Shown: positions 44,192 through 53,616 of the stretch, in pieces | How positions within the stretch are numbered: position 1 is the first letter of the stretch | How the letters are laid out: each line of letters begins with the position of its first letter | Origin: Bryobacterales bacterium | GTDB lineage: Bacteria; Acidobacteriota; Terriglobia; Bryobacterales; Bryobacteraceae | Direction of reading: 5' to 3' | Length of the DNA: 64,000 bases | Assembly: GCA_003170295.1 (NCBI GenBank) | Contig: PNAJ01000077.1 | Span: 1-64,000, forward strand | Translations under genes and position numbers: made by a program | The notes under the pieces: model-generated | Told to the model about the DNA's origin: nothing | Seen by the model: the letters and a program-made list of their open reading frames with translations, nothing else | The model's database searches: none

Positions 44192-47100
44192 ATGCCCGAA
44201 GCCCCCAAACCCAGTATCAATAGCTGGCTCGAAGACGAGCTGTATCATCAATATCTGCACGACAAGAAAACCGTCGACGCGGGCTGGACGGAGGTATTTG
44301 AATCGAACGGCCACCAGGCACCGGAAGCTCCTCTTCCGGTTGCCGTCGTCGCGCGAACGGTGACGCCGATCGGCGCGGGCGATCAACTGGTGCCTCTGCG
44401 CGGACCAGCTTTGCGTATCGCCGAGAACATGACGGCGAGCCTGACGATGCCGGTGGCATCCAGCCAGCGCGCGATGCCGGTGAAGGTGATCGACGAGAAC
44501 CGGCGGTTGATTAACGAGCGTCGCCAGGTTGCGGGGAAGAGCAAAATCTCATACACCCATTTGGTCGCGTGGGCGATCGTCAAGGCGGTGGAGAAAGTGC
44601 CCGCGCTGAATCAGGCTTATTCGGAAAATGGCGATGAATCGTTCCGCATTACACATCAAAATTTGAATCTCGGAATTGCGGTGGATGTGGCGGGCAAAGA
44701 TGGCGCGCGATCGCTGAAAGTACCGTCGATTAAGGGCGCGCAAGCGATGGATTTTGCGCAATTCTTGGCATCTTTTGACGATTTAGTGGCACGCGCGCGG
44801 GCAAATAAGCTGGTTGTGGCCGATTTTGAGGGCACCACGATTTCCCTCACGAATCCGGGTACCGTCGGGACCATGGGATCGACTCCGCGGCTGATGCCGG
44901 GGCAGGGCGCGATTATCGCGACTGGGGCCATCGATTATCCGCCGGAATATCGTGGCGTGCCGGAGGATGTGCGCACTTCGCTCGGCTTGAGCAAGGTGAT
45001 GACGGTGACTTGCACCTACGATCATCGGGTGATTCAGGGCGCGGAATCGGGTCTGTTTCTGGGGCGTTTGCAATCGCTACTCGAAGGAGAAGACGGGTTT
45101 TACGATTCGATTTTCACGAGCCTCGGGATTCCGATGCGGGCGCTCAAATGGGAGCCGGACCAATCCGCTGCGCCGGTGATCAATGCCGATCCGATGAAGC
45201 AGGCGGCAGTCGCGCGGCTGATGCAAGCTTGGAGAGAGCGCGGCCACTTGGTGGCGGACCTCGATCCGCTGGGCGTGCCGCGAGTTTCGCATCCGGATTT
45301 GGAGCCTTCGACGCACGGGCTGACCATTTGGGACCTCGACCGCAGTTTTCATGCTGGGTCGTTCGGGGTGATGACGCTGCGGGCGTTGATCGACCGTCTG
45401 CGGGTGACGTACGCGAGCAAAATCGGCGTGCAATGGATGCACATCGACAATATCGAGGAGCGCAACTGGCTGGAGCAGAGGATGGAGCCGACACTGAATC
45501 AGTGGCCTCTGGCACCGGGGCTGAAGCGGCGCGTGTTGCAGGACGTGATCGGCGCGGAGAGCTTCGAAAATTTCCTCGACACACGCTTTAAAGGACACAA
45601 GCGGTTTGGCCTGGAAGGCGGCGAATCGGCGATTGCGATTATCGAGGAACTGCTCGACCGCGCGGCGAACGCGGGGACGGGCGAGGTCGTGATCGGCATG
45701 GCGCATCGCGGACGGCTGCTGGTGTTGTGCAACATCGCGGGCAAGAGCATGGTGCAGCTTTTCGCCGAATTCGAAGGCGACGACGACCCCGATTCGATTG
45801 AAGGCTCGGGCGATGTGAAATATCACTTGGGCGGTTCCGAGGAGCGGACTCTCCCGTCGGGCAAGAAGATCAAGGTCACGGTGGCGTTCAATCCGAGCCA
45901 TCTGGAGGCCGTGAATCCGGTGGTGGAAGGCTATGTGCGCGCCGAACAGGATCTGCTTAAAGACGCTCGCCGCGACAAAATAATTCCGTTGGTGATTCAT
46001 GGCGACGCCGCGATGGCAGGGCAAGGCGTGGTCGCCGAGGCGTTCAACTATTCGCGGATCGACGGATACAACACCGGCGGAACGACTCACCTGGTGATCA
46101 ACAACCAGATCGGGTTCACGACCAATGCGAGTGAGGCGCGATCGTCGACTTATTGCTCTGATGTTGCGCTGTCGGTGCAGGCTCCGGTATTTCACGTGAA
46201 CGGGGACGATCCCGAAGCGTGCGTGCGCGTGACGCAGATCGCCAGCGATTACCGGCAGCGGTTTCACAAAGACGTGGTGATCGACCTGATTTGCTACCGG
46301 AAAAACGGCCACAACGAAGGCGATGATCCCAGCTATACGCAGCCGGTGATGTATCGCAAGATCAAGGCGCAAAAACCGGTGGCCGCGATTTACGCCGAGC
46401 GGCTGGAGCACGAGGGACTGGTCACCGCGGAAGAGGTGACGGCGTGGCATGAGGCGCATAAAAAACGTCTTTATGCGATCTACGACGAGGCGCAGAAGAA
46501 CAAGGATGCGGTGGAAGTGCAGGTGGTCTCGCTGCCCGCCGAGTCCGCGCTGGTGGTGCAGCCGGCGACGGGGGTCGAACGGCAAGTTATCGATCGAGTT
46601 GTGAACGCGATCACGACGTTCCCTGCCGATTTTCATCTGCATCCGAAGCTTACCGGGTTGATCGCGAAGCGGCGCGCGGTGCTGGAAGGCGCTCCAATCG
46701 ATTGGGCGATGGCGGAGTTGCTTGCGTTTGGCAGTCTCGCGATGGAAGGGCATCCGGTGCGCTTATCGGGGCAGGATTCGGGCCGCGGAACGTTCAGCCA
46801 GAGGCATGCCGAATATCACGATTACGAGTCGGACCGGGTGTTTACACCGCTCTCGCAAGTGGGGCTGTTCGAGGTTTATAACAGTCCTCTGAGCGAATAC
46901 GCCGTGATGGGATTCGAGTACGGCTACAGCGCCGCGGACCTGAACGCGCTGGTGCTGTGGGAGGCGCAGTATGGCGATTTTTCCAACGGCGGGCAGATTA
47001 TTACGGACCAGTTCATCTCGTCGGCGGAATCGAAATGGAGTTTGCGGTCGGCGCTGGTGCTGCTTTTACCGCACGGGCAGGAAGGCGGCGGGCCGGAGCA

Positions 47101-47779
47101 TTCGAGCGCTCGCCTGGAACGGTTCCTTCAACTTTCGGGCGAGTACAACATGCGCGTCGTCTATCTGACCACGCCGGCCCAATATTTCCACGTGCTCCGG
47201 CGGCAAATGAAGAGCCCGTCGCGCAAGCCGCTGGTCGTCATGACGCCAAAAAGTCTGCTGCGGCATCCGAAAGTGATTTCGTCGATCGATGATCTTACGC
47301 GCGGCACCGTGTTCCATCCAGTGCTGGCCGATGCGACCGTCGCCGACGCGTCCGCGGTGCGGAAGATACTGGTGTGCTCGGGTAAGATTTACTACGAGCT
47401 TCTCGCTGCTCGCGATGCTCGCAAATTGACCGATACGGCGATCGTGCGCATGGAGCAACTGTACCCGTGTCCCGAGGCGGAGTTCAACGAAGTGCTGCGG
47501 CGGTATCCGGCGGCGAGCCAGGTAGTCTGGGTGCAAGAGGAGCCTCGTAACATGGGCGCGTGGGGATTCGTGCGCGGCTACATCCAACCGATTCTCGATC
47601 GGCAGGGGAGGACGATTGGATACGCGGGACGCCCGGAGAGCGCGAGTCCGTCACCGGGCTCGCTGAAGCGGCATAATCAGGAGCAGGCGCAATTGATCGA
47701 AGAAGCGTTCGCGCCGCCGACGGTGGAGCGGAAGCGGAATAAGCGGCTGATTCGCAGAAGGCGTCGGCAGCAGGTGTAA
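44192..47779 (+). CDS. kgd: Multifunctional 2-oxoglutarate dehydrogenase, E2-E1 fusion (Kgd/OdhA type)
   Basis: 1195 residues. A short N-terminal helix (SINSWLEDELYHQYLHDKKTVDAGW) is followed by an E2 succinyltransferase catalytic domain (about 75-310) with CTYDHRVIQGAESG. The rest is E1: HRGRLLVLCNIAGKSM, the TPP motif region GDAAMAGQGVVAEAFNYS, NNQIGFTT and the C-terminal transketolase part (QDSGRGTFSQRHAEYHD, then EEPRNMGAWGFVRGYI). No lipoyl domain is present, so a separate lipoylated E2 is needed. It feeds 2-oxoglutarate to succinyl-CoA in the TCA cycle. The arrangement is best known in mycobacteria and corynebacteria. Confidence 0.95.
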   Translation: MPEAPKPSINSWLEDELYHQYLHDKKTVDAGWTEVFESNGHQAPEAPLPVAVVARTVTPIGAGDQLVPLRGPALRIAENMTASLTMPVASSQRAMPVKVIDENRRLINERRQVAGKSKISYTHLVAWAIVKAVEKVPALNQAYSENGDESFRITHQNLNLGIAVDVAGKDGARSLKVPSIKGAQAMDFAQFLASFDDLVARARANKLVVADFEGTTISLTNPGTVGTMGSTPRLMPGQGAIIATGAIDYPPEYRGVPEDVRTSLGLSKVMTVTCTYDHRVIQGAESGLFLGRLQSLLEGEDGFYDSIFTSLGIPMRALKWEPDQSAAPVINADPMKQAAVARLMQAWRERGHLVADLDPLGVPRVSHPDLEPSTHGLTIWDLDRSFHAGSFGVMTLRALIDRLRVTYASKIGVQWMHIDNIEERNWLEQRMEPTLNQWPLAPGLKRRVLQDVIGAESFENFLDTRFKGHKRFGLEGGESAIAIIEELLDRAANAGTGEVVIGMAHRGRLLVLCNIAGKSMVQLFAEFEGDDDPDSIEGSGDVKYHLGGSEERTLPSGKKIKVTVAFNPSHLEAVNPVVEGYVRAEQDLLKDARRDKIIPLVIHGDAAMAGQGVVAEAFNYSRIDGYNTGGTTHLVINNQIGFTTNASEARSSTYCSDVALSVQAPVFHVNGDDPEACVRVTQIASDYRQRFHKDVVIDLICYRKNGHNEGDDPSYTQPVMYRKIKAQKPVAAIYAERLEHEGLVTAEEVTAWHEAHKKRLYAIYDEAQKNKDAVEVQVVSLPAESALVVQPATGVERQVIDRVVNAITTFPADFHLHPKLTGLIAKRRAVLEGAPIDWAMAELLAFGSLAMEGHPVRLSGQDSGRGTFSQRHAEYHDYESDRVFTPLSQVGLFEVYNSPLSEYAVMGFEYGYSAADLNALVLWEAQYGDFSNGGQIITDQFISSAESKWSLRSALVLLLPHGQEGGGPEHSSARLERFLQLSGEYNMRVVYLTTPAQYFHVLRRQMKSPSRKPLVVMTPKSLLRHPKVISSIDDLTRGTVFHPVLADATVADASAVRKILVCSGKIYYELLAARDARKLTDTAIVRMEQLYPCPEAEFNEVLRRYPAASQVVWVQEEPRNMGAWGFVRGYIQPILDRQGRTIGYAGRPESASPSPGSLKRHNQEQAQLIEEAFAPPTVERKRNKRLIRRRRRQQV

Positions 47780-47810
47780 GCGCATCGCTCTGTACGCAGT
47801 AAGGAAGATG

Positions 47811-48086
47811 CTATTTTAACCGCCGGTACACTTCCTTTCGATCGCCGACGCGAATAACAAGCACAAGGAGCACCTCATCCTTGATCTGGTAAATCACCCG
47901 GTAGTTCTTCTTTGGACCCACGTGCAGTCGATACAGCTTTTCCTTCGCGTGAAGCCTCTCCGCGCCTGCGGGGCGCGGAGCCTCCTCTAACCGAAGCAGA
48001 TCGGAGTTAATCCTTTTGCGAATGTGCGGATCAAGCTTGCGAATGTCCCTCTGTGCCGCGGGCGACAACTCGAGGTGGTACGCCAA
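47811..48086 (-). CDS. RelE/ParE-family toxin (second pair)
   Basis: 91 residues with the full RelE pattern: LSPAAQRDIRKLDPHIRKRI, then ARGAERLHAKEKLYRLHVG-like segment, then KKNYRVIYQIKDEVLLVLVIRVGDRKEVYR. The end with R-x-G-D-R-K-E-x-Y-R matches mRNA interferases of the RelE/YoeB group. It is preceded by its Phd-type antitoxin with only a few bases between. Confidence 0.88.
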   Translation of the reverse strand: MAYHLELSPAAQRDIRKLDPHIRKRINSDLLRLEEAPRPAGAERLHAKEKLYRLHVGPKKNYRVIYQIKDEVLLVLVIRVGDRKEVYRRLK

Positions 48087-48089
48087 GAA

Positions 48090-48350
48090 TCAGTCCCCGA
48101 GTTCGCGCATAAAGACACGAAGTGGAACCCTCTTTCCACCCTCTGCGAGCGCCCTTCGCGCGTCTTCGATGTCCTGGCGATCCATCTCCTCTTGAGTCAG
48201 ATGCTCTAGTAGGCGCAGATCCTCGATTGGAACAACCGCAGCGATGCCTTTGCCTCGACGTGAAAGCACGGTCCGCTCTTTGGTTTGTGCGGCACGATTC
48301 ACGATTTCGGTAAGTTCAGCTTTCGCTTTCGATACGGTGAGCCGCGTCAT
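48090..48350 (-). CDS. Phd/YefM-family antitoxin (second pair)
   Basis: 86 residues with the Phd fold motif RLTVSKAKAELTEIVNRAAQTKERTVLSRRGKGIAAVVPIEDL, which binds DNA and represses the operon. The acidic C-terminal half (EEMDRQDIEDARRALAEGG) would cover the toxin. The stop lies three bases before the toxin start. Convergent with kgd and upstream of ssb on the same strand. Confidence 0.88.
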   Translation of the reverse strand: MTRLTVSKAKAELTEIVNRAAQTKERTVLSRRGKGIAAVVPIEDLRLLEHLTQEEMDRQDIEDARRALAEGGKRVPLRVFMRELGD

Positions 48351-48397
48351 TCCTTCAGTATCCTACTAGAGCGCAGCCCGCCGCTCCTTCAAGTCAC

Positions 48398-48874
48398 TTA
48401 AAAAGGAACGTCGTCCTCATCCACGCCACCGCTCATGGGCGCAGCCGCTGCTGCGGCGGGAGCTTGACGGCTTCTCGGCGCGCTCTTCATTGGCTCTTGC
48501 GAGAATTCTTCGCCACCGCCGCCGCTGGGGGCGCTATCGCCACGTCCGCCGAGCAGGATTACTTCGTCCGCAACGACCTCGGTCGCGTAGACCTTCTTGC
48601 CATCTTTATCGTCGTAGCTGCGCGTTTGCAGGCGCCCTTCGACGTAGATCTGCTTGCCTTTTAATAAATACGGCGCGACTGCTTCACCACGCCACAGGAC
48701 CACCCGAGTCCAGTCGGTTTCTTCCTTCCAATCGCCCGTTGCCTGATCCTTCCAGCGGCGGCTCGTGGCCACCGAAAACTTGGTGACGGCGACCTGCGAA
48801 GCGGTATACGCCGTCTCGGCATCGCGGCCCAGGTGACCGATCAGGATTACTTTGTTGACACTACGGCTTGCCAT
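48398..48874 (-). CDS. ssb: Single-stranded DNA-binding protein
   Basis: 158 residues: an N-terminal OB fold (NKVILIGHLGRDAETAYTAS, then TDWTRVVLWRGEAV, then QIYVEGRLQTRSYDDKDG), a Gly/Gln/Pro/Ala-rich linker and the acidic tip DEDDVPF that docks partner proteins. It coats single-stranded DNA in replication, repair and recombination. The linker is short. It ends 48 bases before the antitoxin operon, which it does not join obviously. Confidence 0.95.
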   Translation of the reverse strand: MASRSVNKVILIGHLGRDAETAYTASQVAVTKFSVATSRRWKDQATGDWKEETDWTRVVLWRGEAVAPYLLKGKQIYVEGRLQTRSYDDKDGKKVYATEVVADEVILLGGRGDSAPSGGGGEEFSQEPMKSAPRSRQAPAAAAAAPMSGGVDEDDVPF

Positions 48875-48957
48875 GATATTTGCAATCTAACATACAGCGC
48901 GCACCGATGTGGCGTTCCCCGTTTATTCTGGCGGTGCGCTCCGCACCCTTTGCGCTT

Positions 48958-50280
48958 CTAATGCTGGCGTGCGATGCGGTACAGGTTCGACGCGGTACGG
49001 ATAATCAAACTACCGCGAGCGATGGCCGGGGTCGCCATGCACATCTCGTCGAGCGAGTTTTTCCCGACCAGTTTGTATTGCGGACCCGCTTCGACTACGA
49101 ACGTATCGCCGTCTTCGCTCAACAGGAACAGTTTCCCGTTGGACGCCCAGGGCGACGCGGTGAACGCTCCGGCCGCGGGATCCATCCGCTGCTTGCCGTA
49201 AATTTCCTTGCCGGTCGTCGCGTCATGGGCCGTGAGAAATCCGCCGTCGAGCAGGGTGTAGTAATAATCGCCATAGACCAGAGGCGAGGGATTGTAGGGA
49301 CCCGCCTTCGGCTGATACCAGGCGATGCCTGCGTTGCTTGTCTCACCCGCGGCAAGTGTGAGGTCGCCACGCGCGCCCGGTTTCACGGCGTAAACGGGCC
49401 GCACCTGATCGAGGACGTAGCCCGAGGCGATGTACAAAAGTCCATGGCTCGAAAACGGAGTGGGGATCGAGATCGACGACATGCCTCCGAACTCCCACAG
49501 CAGTTTGCCATCGAGATCGTAGGACCGCACGCGGCCCGTGCCCGGCGTGACGATCTCCTTTTTGCCATCGTGCGCCCAGATGTAGGGAGTGGCCCAGTTG
49601 GTTTTCTCGTCGCGATCGACGCTCCAGATCACTTTGCCCGTTTTCGCGTCGAGTGCTTGCAAATACGAATGATCGTCGTTGTCGTTCACAAGGTACAAAC
49701 GGCCATGATCGAGCACGGGCGACGCCGCGGTGCCCCATCCGTATCGCGTCGCAACGGGTTTCGCCTGTTGCGACCAGAGCAGTTTGCCCGAAAAATCGTA
49801 GCAGAACAGGCCGACATTGCCGAAGTAGGCGTAGACACGCTCGCCATCGGTGACCGGAGTCTCCGACGCGTAGCTATTCTTCAGATGCCGCGATCCGGCG
49901 GGCACGCCGTGCCTGGCTTCGCGTTCCCACAAAATTTTTCCGGTCGCGAAATCGACCGCGTAGACCATCCATCGATGCTCGTCGACGGGAGCCTTGCGTT
50001 CGCCGCCAAAATAGAGGCCTTTTTTCGGCTTCTCGACCTCGGTGCTGCTGATCACGGTGGTCAAGAAAATCCGGTCGCCCCATATAATTGGAGAGGACCA
50101 GCCGACGCCGGGGATCGCGGCTTTCCATGCGACGTTTTCCGTCTGGGACCATTTGTCGGGCAAAGCAGGGTCGTCGGCCACGCCGGTCGATCCGGGGCCT
50201 CGGAATTGCGGCCACTGTTTGGCGTCCGGCAGATCCGCCGCGGAGAGCGTCATCGAAAGCACGGCTAACAATCTGAACAT
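48958..50280 (-). CDS. Exported PQQ-like beta-propeller protein
   Basis: 440 residues with a signal peptide (MFRLLAVLSMTLSA). Blades of the kind WPQFRGPGSTGV, then DRIFLTTVIS, then VYAVDFATGKILWEREA, then LQALDAKTGKVIW recur in outer-membrane-assembly factor BamB-like and quinoprotein-like proteins common in Planctomycetes and Acidobacteria. No vicinal Cys pair or haem motif is seen, so a redox role is unproven. Divergent from the M20 peptidase (starts 41 bases apart), suggesting shared control. Confidence 0.85.
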   Translation of the reverse strand: MFRLLAVLSMTLSAADLPDAKQWPQFRGPGSTGVADDPALPDKWSQTENVAWKAAIPGVGWSSPIIWGDRIFLTTVISSTEVEKPKKGLYFGGERKAPVDEHRWMVYAVDFATGKILWEREARHGVPAGSRHLKNSYASETPVTDGERVYAYFGNVGLFCYDFSGKLLWSQQAKPVATRYGWGTAASPVLDHGRLYLVNDNDDHSYLQALDAKTGKVIWSVDRDEKTNWATPYIWAHDGKKEIVTPGTGRVRSYDLDGKLLWEFGGMSSISIPTPFSSHGLLYIASGYVLDQVRPVYAVKPGARGDLTLAAGETSNAGIAWYQPKAGPYNPSPLVYGDYYYTLLDGGFLTAHDATTGKEIYGKQRMDPAAGAFTASPWASNGKLFLLSEDGDTFVVEAGPQYKLVGKNSLDEMCMATPAIARGSLIIRTASNLYRIARQH

Positions 50281-50321
50281 GGGACTATTCTATATGGACG
50301 CACGTGTTAACATTTGAGTCA

Positions 50322-51698
50322 ATGCGGCGTTTGTGCGCCTTGCTTTCCATCGCGGCCATCGGGGTGGCTGACGACAACCGGTCCCTTCCAGACCGCACGC
50401 GGCAGTATCTGATCGATCTGGTGAAGATCGATACGTCCAACCCGCCTGGAAATGAAACCGCCGTTGCTCAATACCTCAAGCAGGTGGCGGATTCGCACGC
50501 CATCTCCTGCGAGTTGATCGGCCTCGATCCGAAGCGGCTGAACTTTGTGGCTCGACTGAAAGGCTCGGGGCATGGGCGGCCTCTGCTGCTGATGGCGCAT
50601 AGCGACGTAGTGCCGGTGGAACGCGCGCAGTGGACCGTCGATCCATTCAGCGGCGAGACTCGCAACGGATATATTTACGGGCGCGGCACGATGGATGATA
50701 AGTCGCTGCTCGCAGCCGAAATCGCCGTGCTGGTGGAAATCAAGCGCCGTAATATTAAACTCGGCCGCGACGTGATCCTGCTTTCGGAGGCGGACGAGGA
50801 AGCCAACTCCTCCGGCATCCAATGGGTGCTGCAACACAATTACCCGAAGATCGACGCCGAGTTCGCGTTGAACGAAGGCGGCTCCATTCTGGAAACGAAG
50901 GACGGGCCGAAAATTTTCGAGGTCCAGACCATGGAAAAACTTCCGACCCGGATGATTCTCACCGCCAAAGGCACGGCCGGCGACGGATCGCTGCCGCGCG
51001 CGGACAATCCGAACACCCATCTGATCCGTGCCTTGGCGAAATTGTCAGAAGCCGAACAGCCCGTCTCGCTCAACTTCACCACGCGCCGCTATCTGCGCGA
51101 GATTTCGAGGATCGCGGAGTATTCCTGGCTTGCGTCATTGATCAAGGGGCTCGAAAATCCCGCCACGAGACAGGGGATCGCCAATCAGATCCGTGCGAAA
51201 GATCCGGAGCTCGACGCGATGCTGCGGACCACGGTGGTCCCGACGATGCTGAAAGCCGGGACCAAGAACAACGTCGTCCCTAATACGGCGGAGGCGCAGT
51301 TGGACGTGCGCCGGCTTCCCAACGAAACGAAAGAGGACGTGCTCGCGCGGTTCCGGCAGACGATCAACGATAGCGCCGTCGATATCGCGCTTGCGCCGGG
51401 CCCGCAGCTCGCGGCGACGGACCCAAGTCCGATGTCGACGCCCCTGTTTCAGGCCATGGTACGCGCGATCGGCCGCACCTATCCACGCGACGTGATCGTT
51501 CCCTACATGGCTCGCGGCGCCACTGACGGCAATTTCTTGCGCGCTCACGGCATGCCCGTTTATGGGGTACCGGTGTTTGTCCGCGACGGCGGCGATGCGC
51601 ATCCCCACGGGAATGACGAACGCATCTCGCCGAAAAATCTCGAGGACGGCGTGGAGTTACTGTGGCAGATCGTCCTCGAAATCGCGGGCGGTGGGTAA
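50322..51698 (+). CDS. Exported M20-family metallopeptidase
   Basis: 458 residues from the ATG giving MRRLCALLSIAAIGVA, a signal peptide. The M20 motifs are all present: AHSDVVPVE, GRGTMDDKSLLA, SEADEEANSSG, RGATDGNFLRAHG and HPHGNDERI. They bind two zinc ions; the central domain (about 185-310) is the dimerisation lid. The family removes amino acids from peptides or acyl-amino acids. The exported location suggests extracellular peptide or amide scavenging. The substrate is not evident. Confidence 0.92.
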   Translation: MRRLCALLSIAAIGVADDNRSLPDRTRQYLIDLVKIDTSNPPGNETAVAQYLKQVADSHAISCELIGLDPKRLNFVARLKGSGHGRPLLLMAHSDVVPVERAQWTVDPFSGETRNGYIYGRGTMDDKSLLAAEIAVLVEIKRRNIKLGRDVILLSEADEEANSSGIQWVLQHNYPKIDAEFALNEGGSILETKDGPKIFEVQTMEKLPTRMILTAKGTAGDGSLPRADNPNTHLIRALAKLSEAEQPVSLNFTTRRYLREISRIAEYSWLASLIKGLENPATRQGIANQIRAKDPELDAMLRTTVVPTMLKAGTKNNVVPNTAEAQLDVRRLPNETKEDVLARFRQTINDSAVDIALAPGPQLAATDPSPMSTPLFQAMVRAIGRTYPRDVIVPYMARGATDGNFLRAHGMPVYGVPVFVRDGGDAHPHGNDERISPKNLEDGVELLWQIVLEIAGGG

Positions 51699-51734
51699 GT
51701 GGCTCTTTTTTCAGACTTGGGGATCAAGAGAACC

Positions 51735-51765
51735 GCGACCGCCGGGAGCGGTCAGCGCCGAAGTT
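51735..51765 (-). repeat. Dispersed repeat, family D copy
   Basis: GAACCGCGACCGCCGGGAGC followed by GGTCAGC corresponds to the right arm at 55753-55778 with one or two changes. It sits in the 95-base gap between the M20 peptidase gene and the convergent small gene. There is also an in-line T-run (CTTTTTTC at 51705-51712) that could help termination. Confidence 0.5.
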
Positions 51766-51793
51766 TTCACACAGACTCGTAAGCCCGGGGATT

Positions 51794-52081
51794 CTAATCG
51801 ATGAAACCCTTCCAGGTCTTCCCCGTCCCGTCCCGCAGCGTCACCGTTACGTTCTCCGACACGCCCGAGAGCGTGCGGCCCTTGCCATCGCGAAAACGGT
51901 ACACCACGGAATTATCGTCATTCCTGGTAGCCGAGCCCTGCCACACGTTTCCGTACTCGTCCTTCAGCTTGATGTAGTCGCCGTGACCGTAGCCGAAAAC
52001 GCGCGTTTTTGTGCCCTCTTCTTCCAGATGGAAAAACCCTCCGGGAATGTGGGTGTGTTTTTTATTTCTGCCGTAAATCAT
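51794..52081 (-). CDS. Small basic protein of unknown function
   Basis: 95 residues, mostly beta (KTRVFGYGHGDYIKLKDEYGNVWQGSATR, then VVYRFRDGKGRTLSGV, then VTVTLRDGTGKTWKGF). The alternating pattern with two similar segments looks like a small beta-barrel repeat, perhaps of the SH3 type. No signal peptide. It lies between an M20 peptidase (convergent) and the GHMP kinase (43 bases downstream of it on the same strand), but there is no clear link to either. Not recognised. Confidence 0.65.
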   Translation of the reverse strand: MIYGRNKKHTHIPGGFFHLEEEGTKTRVFGYGHGDYIKLKDEYGNVWQGSATRNDDNSVVYRFRDGKGRTLSGVSENVTVTLRDGTGKTWKGFID

Positions 52082-52124
52082 GGGTCTTCTCTTATAGGAT
52101 GAGTCAGTACTCTCGATTTTTCGA

Positions 52125-53120
52125 TCAGGGATTGACCTTAGGGCGGATTACTTTGATCCCCAAGGGAGCGTACGATTCCTCCAGCTTCCGAAACATCCGA
52201 TCGTCCTCAAATGTCCCAGTCACTGCGCCGCCCGATCCTGAGAAATTCGAGGTCGCTCCCACGGAACGGGCCGTCCGAATCATTTCCAGATTGCCTTCGC
52301 TGATGGTGTAAATCCTCGCGCGCAAATCGAAATTGGCGTCGATCAATTTCCCCAACTCCGCCACATCTCCCGCGAGCAGCGCCATGCGCCCGCGTGCTGC
52401 ATAGCTCGCCCACTCCTCCATCGCGCCGCGAACGTCGGAATCGCCCGCATTCCACCGTTCCCGCACATTGGTATGGAATACTTCGGTACCCTCGCTCAAA
52501 CTGGTCCGATACGCCAGGTAAATATTCGGGAGTAACGACGGGTCCAGCCGCTCGTACTCGCCATAGCCGCGCGCATCCATCAAATGCTTGGCGAAATCCA
52601 TGTAGACCAGCCCTTCGTAGACCTGAATCACGCGATCCTGCGGACCCGCGGGAACGCCCAGCTCCTTAGTCTCCGTTTCGAGCGCCAGCTTGGCCTGCAA
52701 CGCCAGCGGAATCTCAACCGAATAGTATTGGCACAGCGCCCGCAGCGCGGCGATGATGATCGCACTCGACCCGCCCATGCCCAGGCGCAGGGGAATGGTC
52801 GACTCGTACTCGATTGTGAAATTGCGATTCGGAAGTTCGATGCCATGCTCGCGGCAATAATCCAGGAAGCGCACGATCAGCGCCTGAATGATGCGAATCC
52901 CGCCGTAATAACCTCGCCAGCGCGTACTGGCATGCAGATCTTCCAGGCTCTCGAAAACCGGCATGTCGGCTTTCGACGCCTTGATCTCCAGACGCGCGCT
53001 GGGAGAGAGGACCACGCGCGCGCGAAAATCACGCACCAGAAAAGCGATCGTCTTCCCAAAATATCCGTCGCTCGGGTTGCCCAGCAGTCCGGCTCGTGCG
53101 TACGCGTAAGTCTCGATCAT
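52125..53120 (-). CDS. GHMP-family kinase, glucuronokinase-like
   Basis: 331 residues with the N-terminal motif [21 protein letters not shown], the P-loop-like LGMGGSSA at 113-120 that binds ATP, and the C-terminal GSGGAVTG. The opening resembles plant glucuronokinase ([14 protein letters not shown]) more closely than galactokinase or mevalonate kinase. That enzyme makes glucuronic acid-1-phosphate for the UDP-glucuronate salvage route. Other sugar-acid kinases remain possible. The gene is divergent from dtd with 22 bases between. Confidence 0.8.
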   Translation of the reverse strand: MIETYAYARAGLLGNPSDGYFGKTIAFLVRDFRARVVLSPSARLEIKASKADMPVFESLEDLHASTRWRGYYGGIRIIQALIVRFLDYCREHGIELPNRNFTIEYESTIPLRLGMGGSSAIIIAALRALCQYYSVEIPLALQAKLALETETKELGVPAGPQDRVIQVYEGLVYMDFAKHLMDARGYGEYERLDPSLLPNIYLAYRTSLSEGTEVFHTNVRERWNAGDSDVRGAMEEWASYAARGRMALLAGDVAELGKLIDANFDLRARIYTISEGNLEMIRTARSVGATSNFSGSGGAVTGTFEDDRMFRKLEESYAPLGIKVIRPKVNP

Positions 53121-53142
53121 ATCGTTATACTACTCTCACACC

Positions 53143-53583
53143 ATGCGGGCGCTATTGCAGCGCGTCACCGAAGCGCGCGTCACGGTCGATCGAGCTGTCG
53201 TGGGCCAGATCGATGCCGGACTTCTCGTGTTGCTCGGCGTCTCGAAGCTCGACACCGCAGCCGACGCCGAATTCCTCGCCGCGAAAGTCCTCAACCTGCG
53301 GATCTTCAACGATGACGCCGGGAAAATGAATCGCAGCGTCCTCGATACTGGAGGAGGTCTTCTCGTCGTCTCCCAATTCACCCTTTATGGCGATTGCCGC
53401 AAGGGACGCCGACCCAGCTTCGACGACGCCGCTCCCGCCGAGCAGGCCCGCGCGCTGTATGAGCATTTTGTCGCCATCGCACGGCGAAGCGAACTGCGCG
53501 TCGAAACTGGAGTCTTCCAGGCCGAGATGGCCGTTAAACTCATCAACGACGGTCCGGTGACACTGATTGTCGAAAGCCGCTAG
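53143..53583 (+). CDS. dtd: D-aminoacyl-tRNA deacylase
   Basis: 146 residues matching DTD throughout: [16 protein letters not shown], then [17 protein letters not shown] (SQxT site at 77-80) and the Gly-cis-Pro motif in NDGPVTL near 137. It hydrolyses D-amino acids, and glycine wrongly attached to tRNA-Ala, from tRNA. The length is standard. A cluster of repeats follows the stop. Confidence 0.95.
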   Translation: MRALLQRVTEARVTVDRAVVGQIDAGLLVLLGVSKLDTAADAEFLAAKVLNLRIFNDDAGKMNRSVLDTGGGLLVVSQFTLYGDCRKGRRPSFDDAAPAEQARALYEHFVAIARRSELRVETGVFQAEMAVKLINDGPVTLIVESR

Positions 53584-53616
53584 CGTCCCGGACCTCGAAA
53601 ACACCTCTCATTCGCG

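Noticed and set aside
45077-46753. A 558-residue open frame on the minus strand
   Set aside because: Antisense to kgd, in the middle of well-conserved E1 sequence; composition (His/Arg rich) shows it is a shadow.
48880-50268. A 462-residue open frame on the plus strand
   Set aside because: It lies fully antisense to the PQQ-like propeller gene and is a codon-phase shadow rich in Arg/His/Gly with no recognisable domain.
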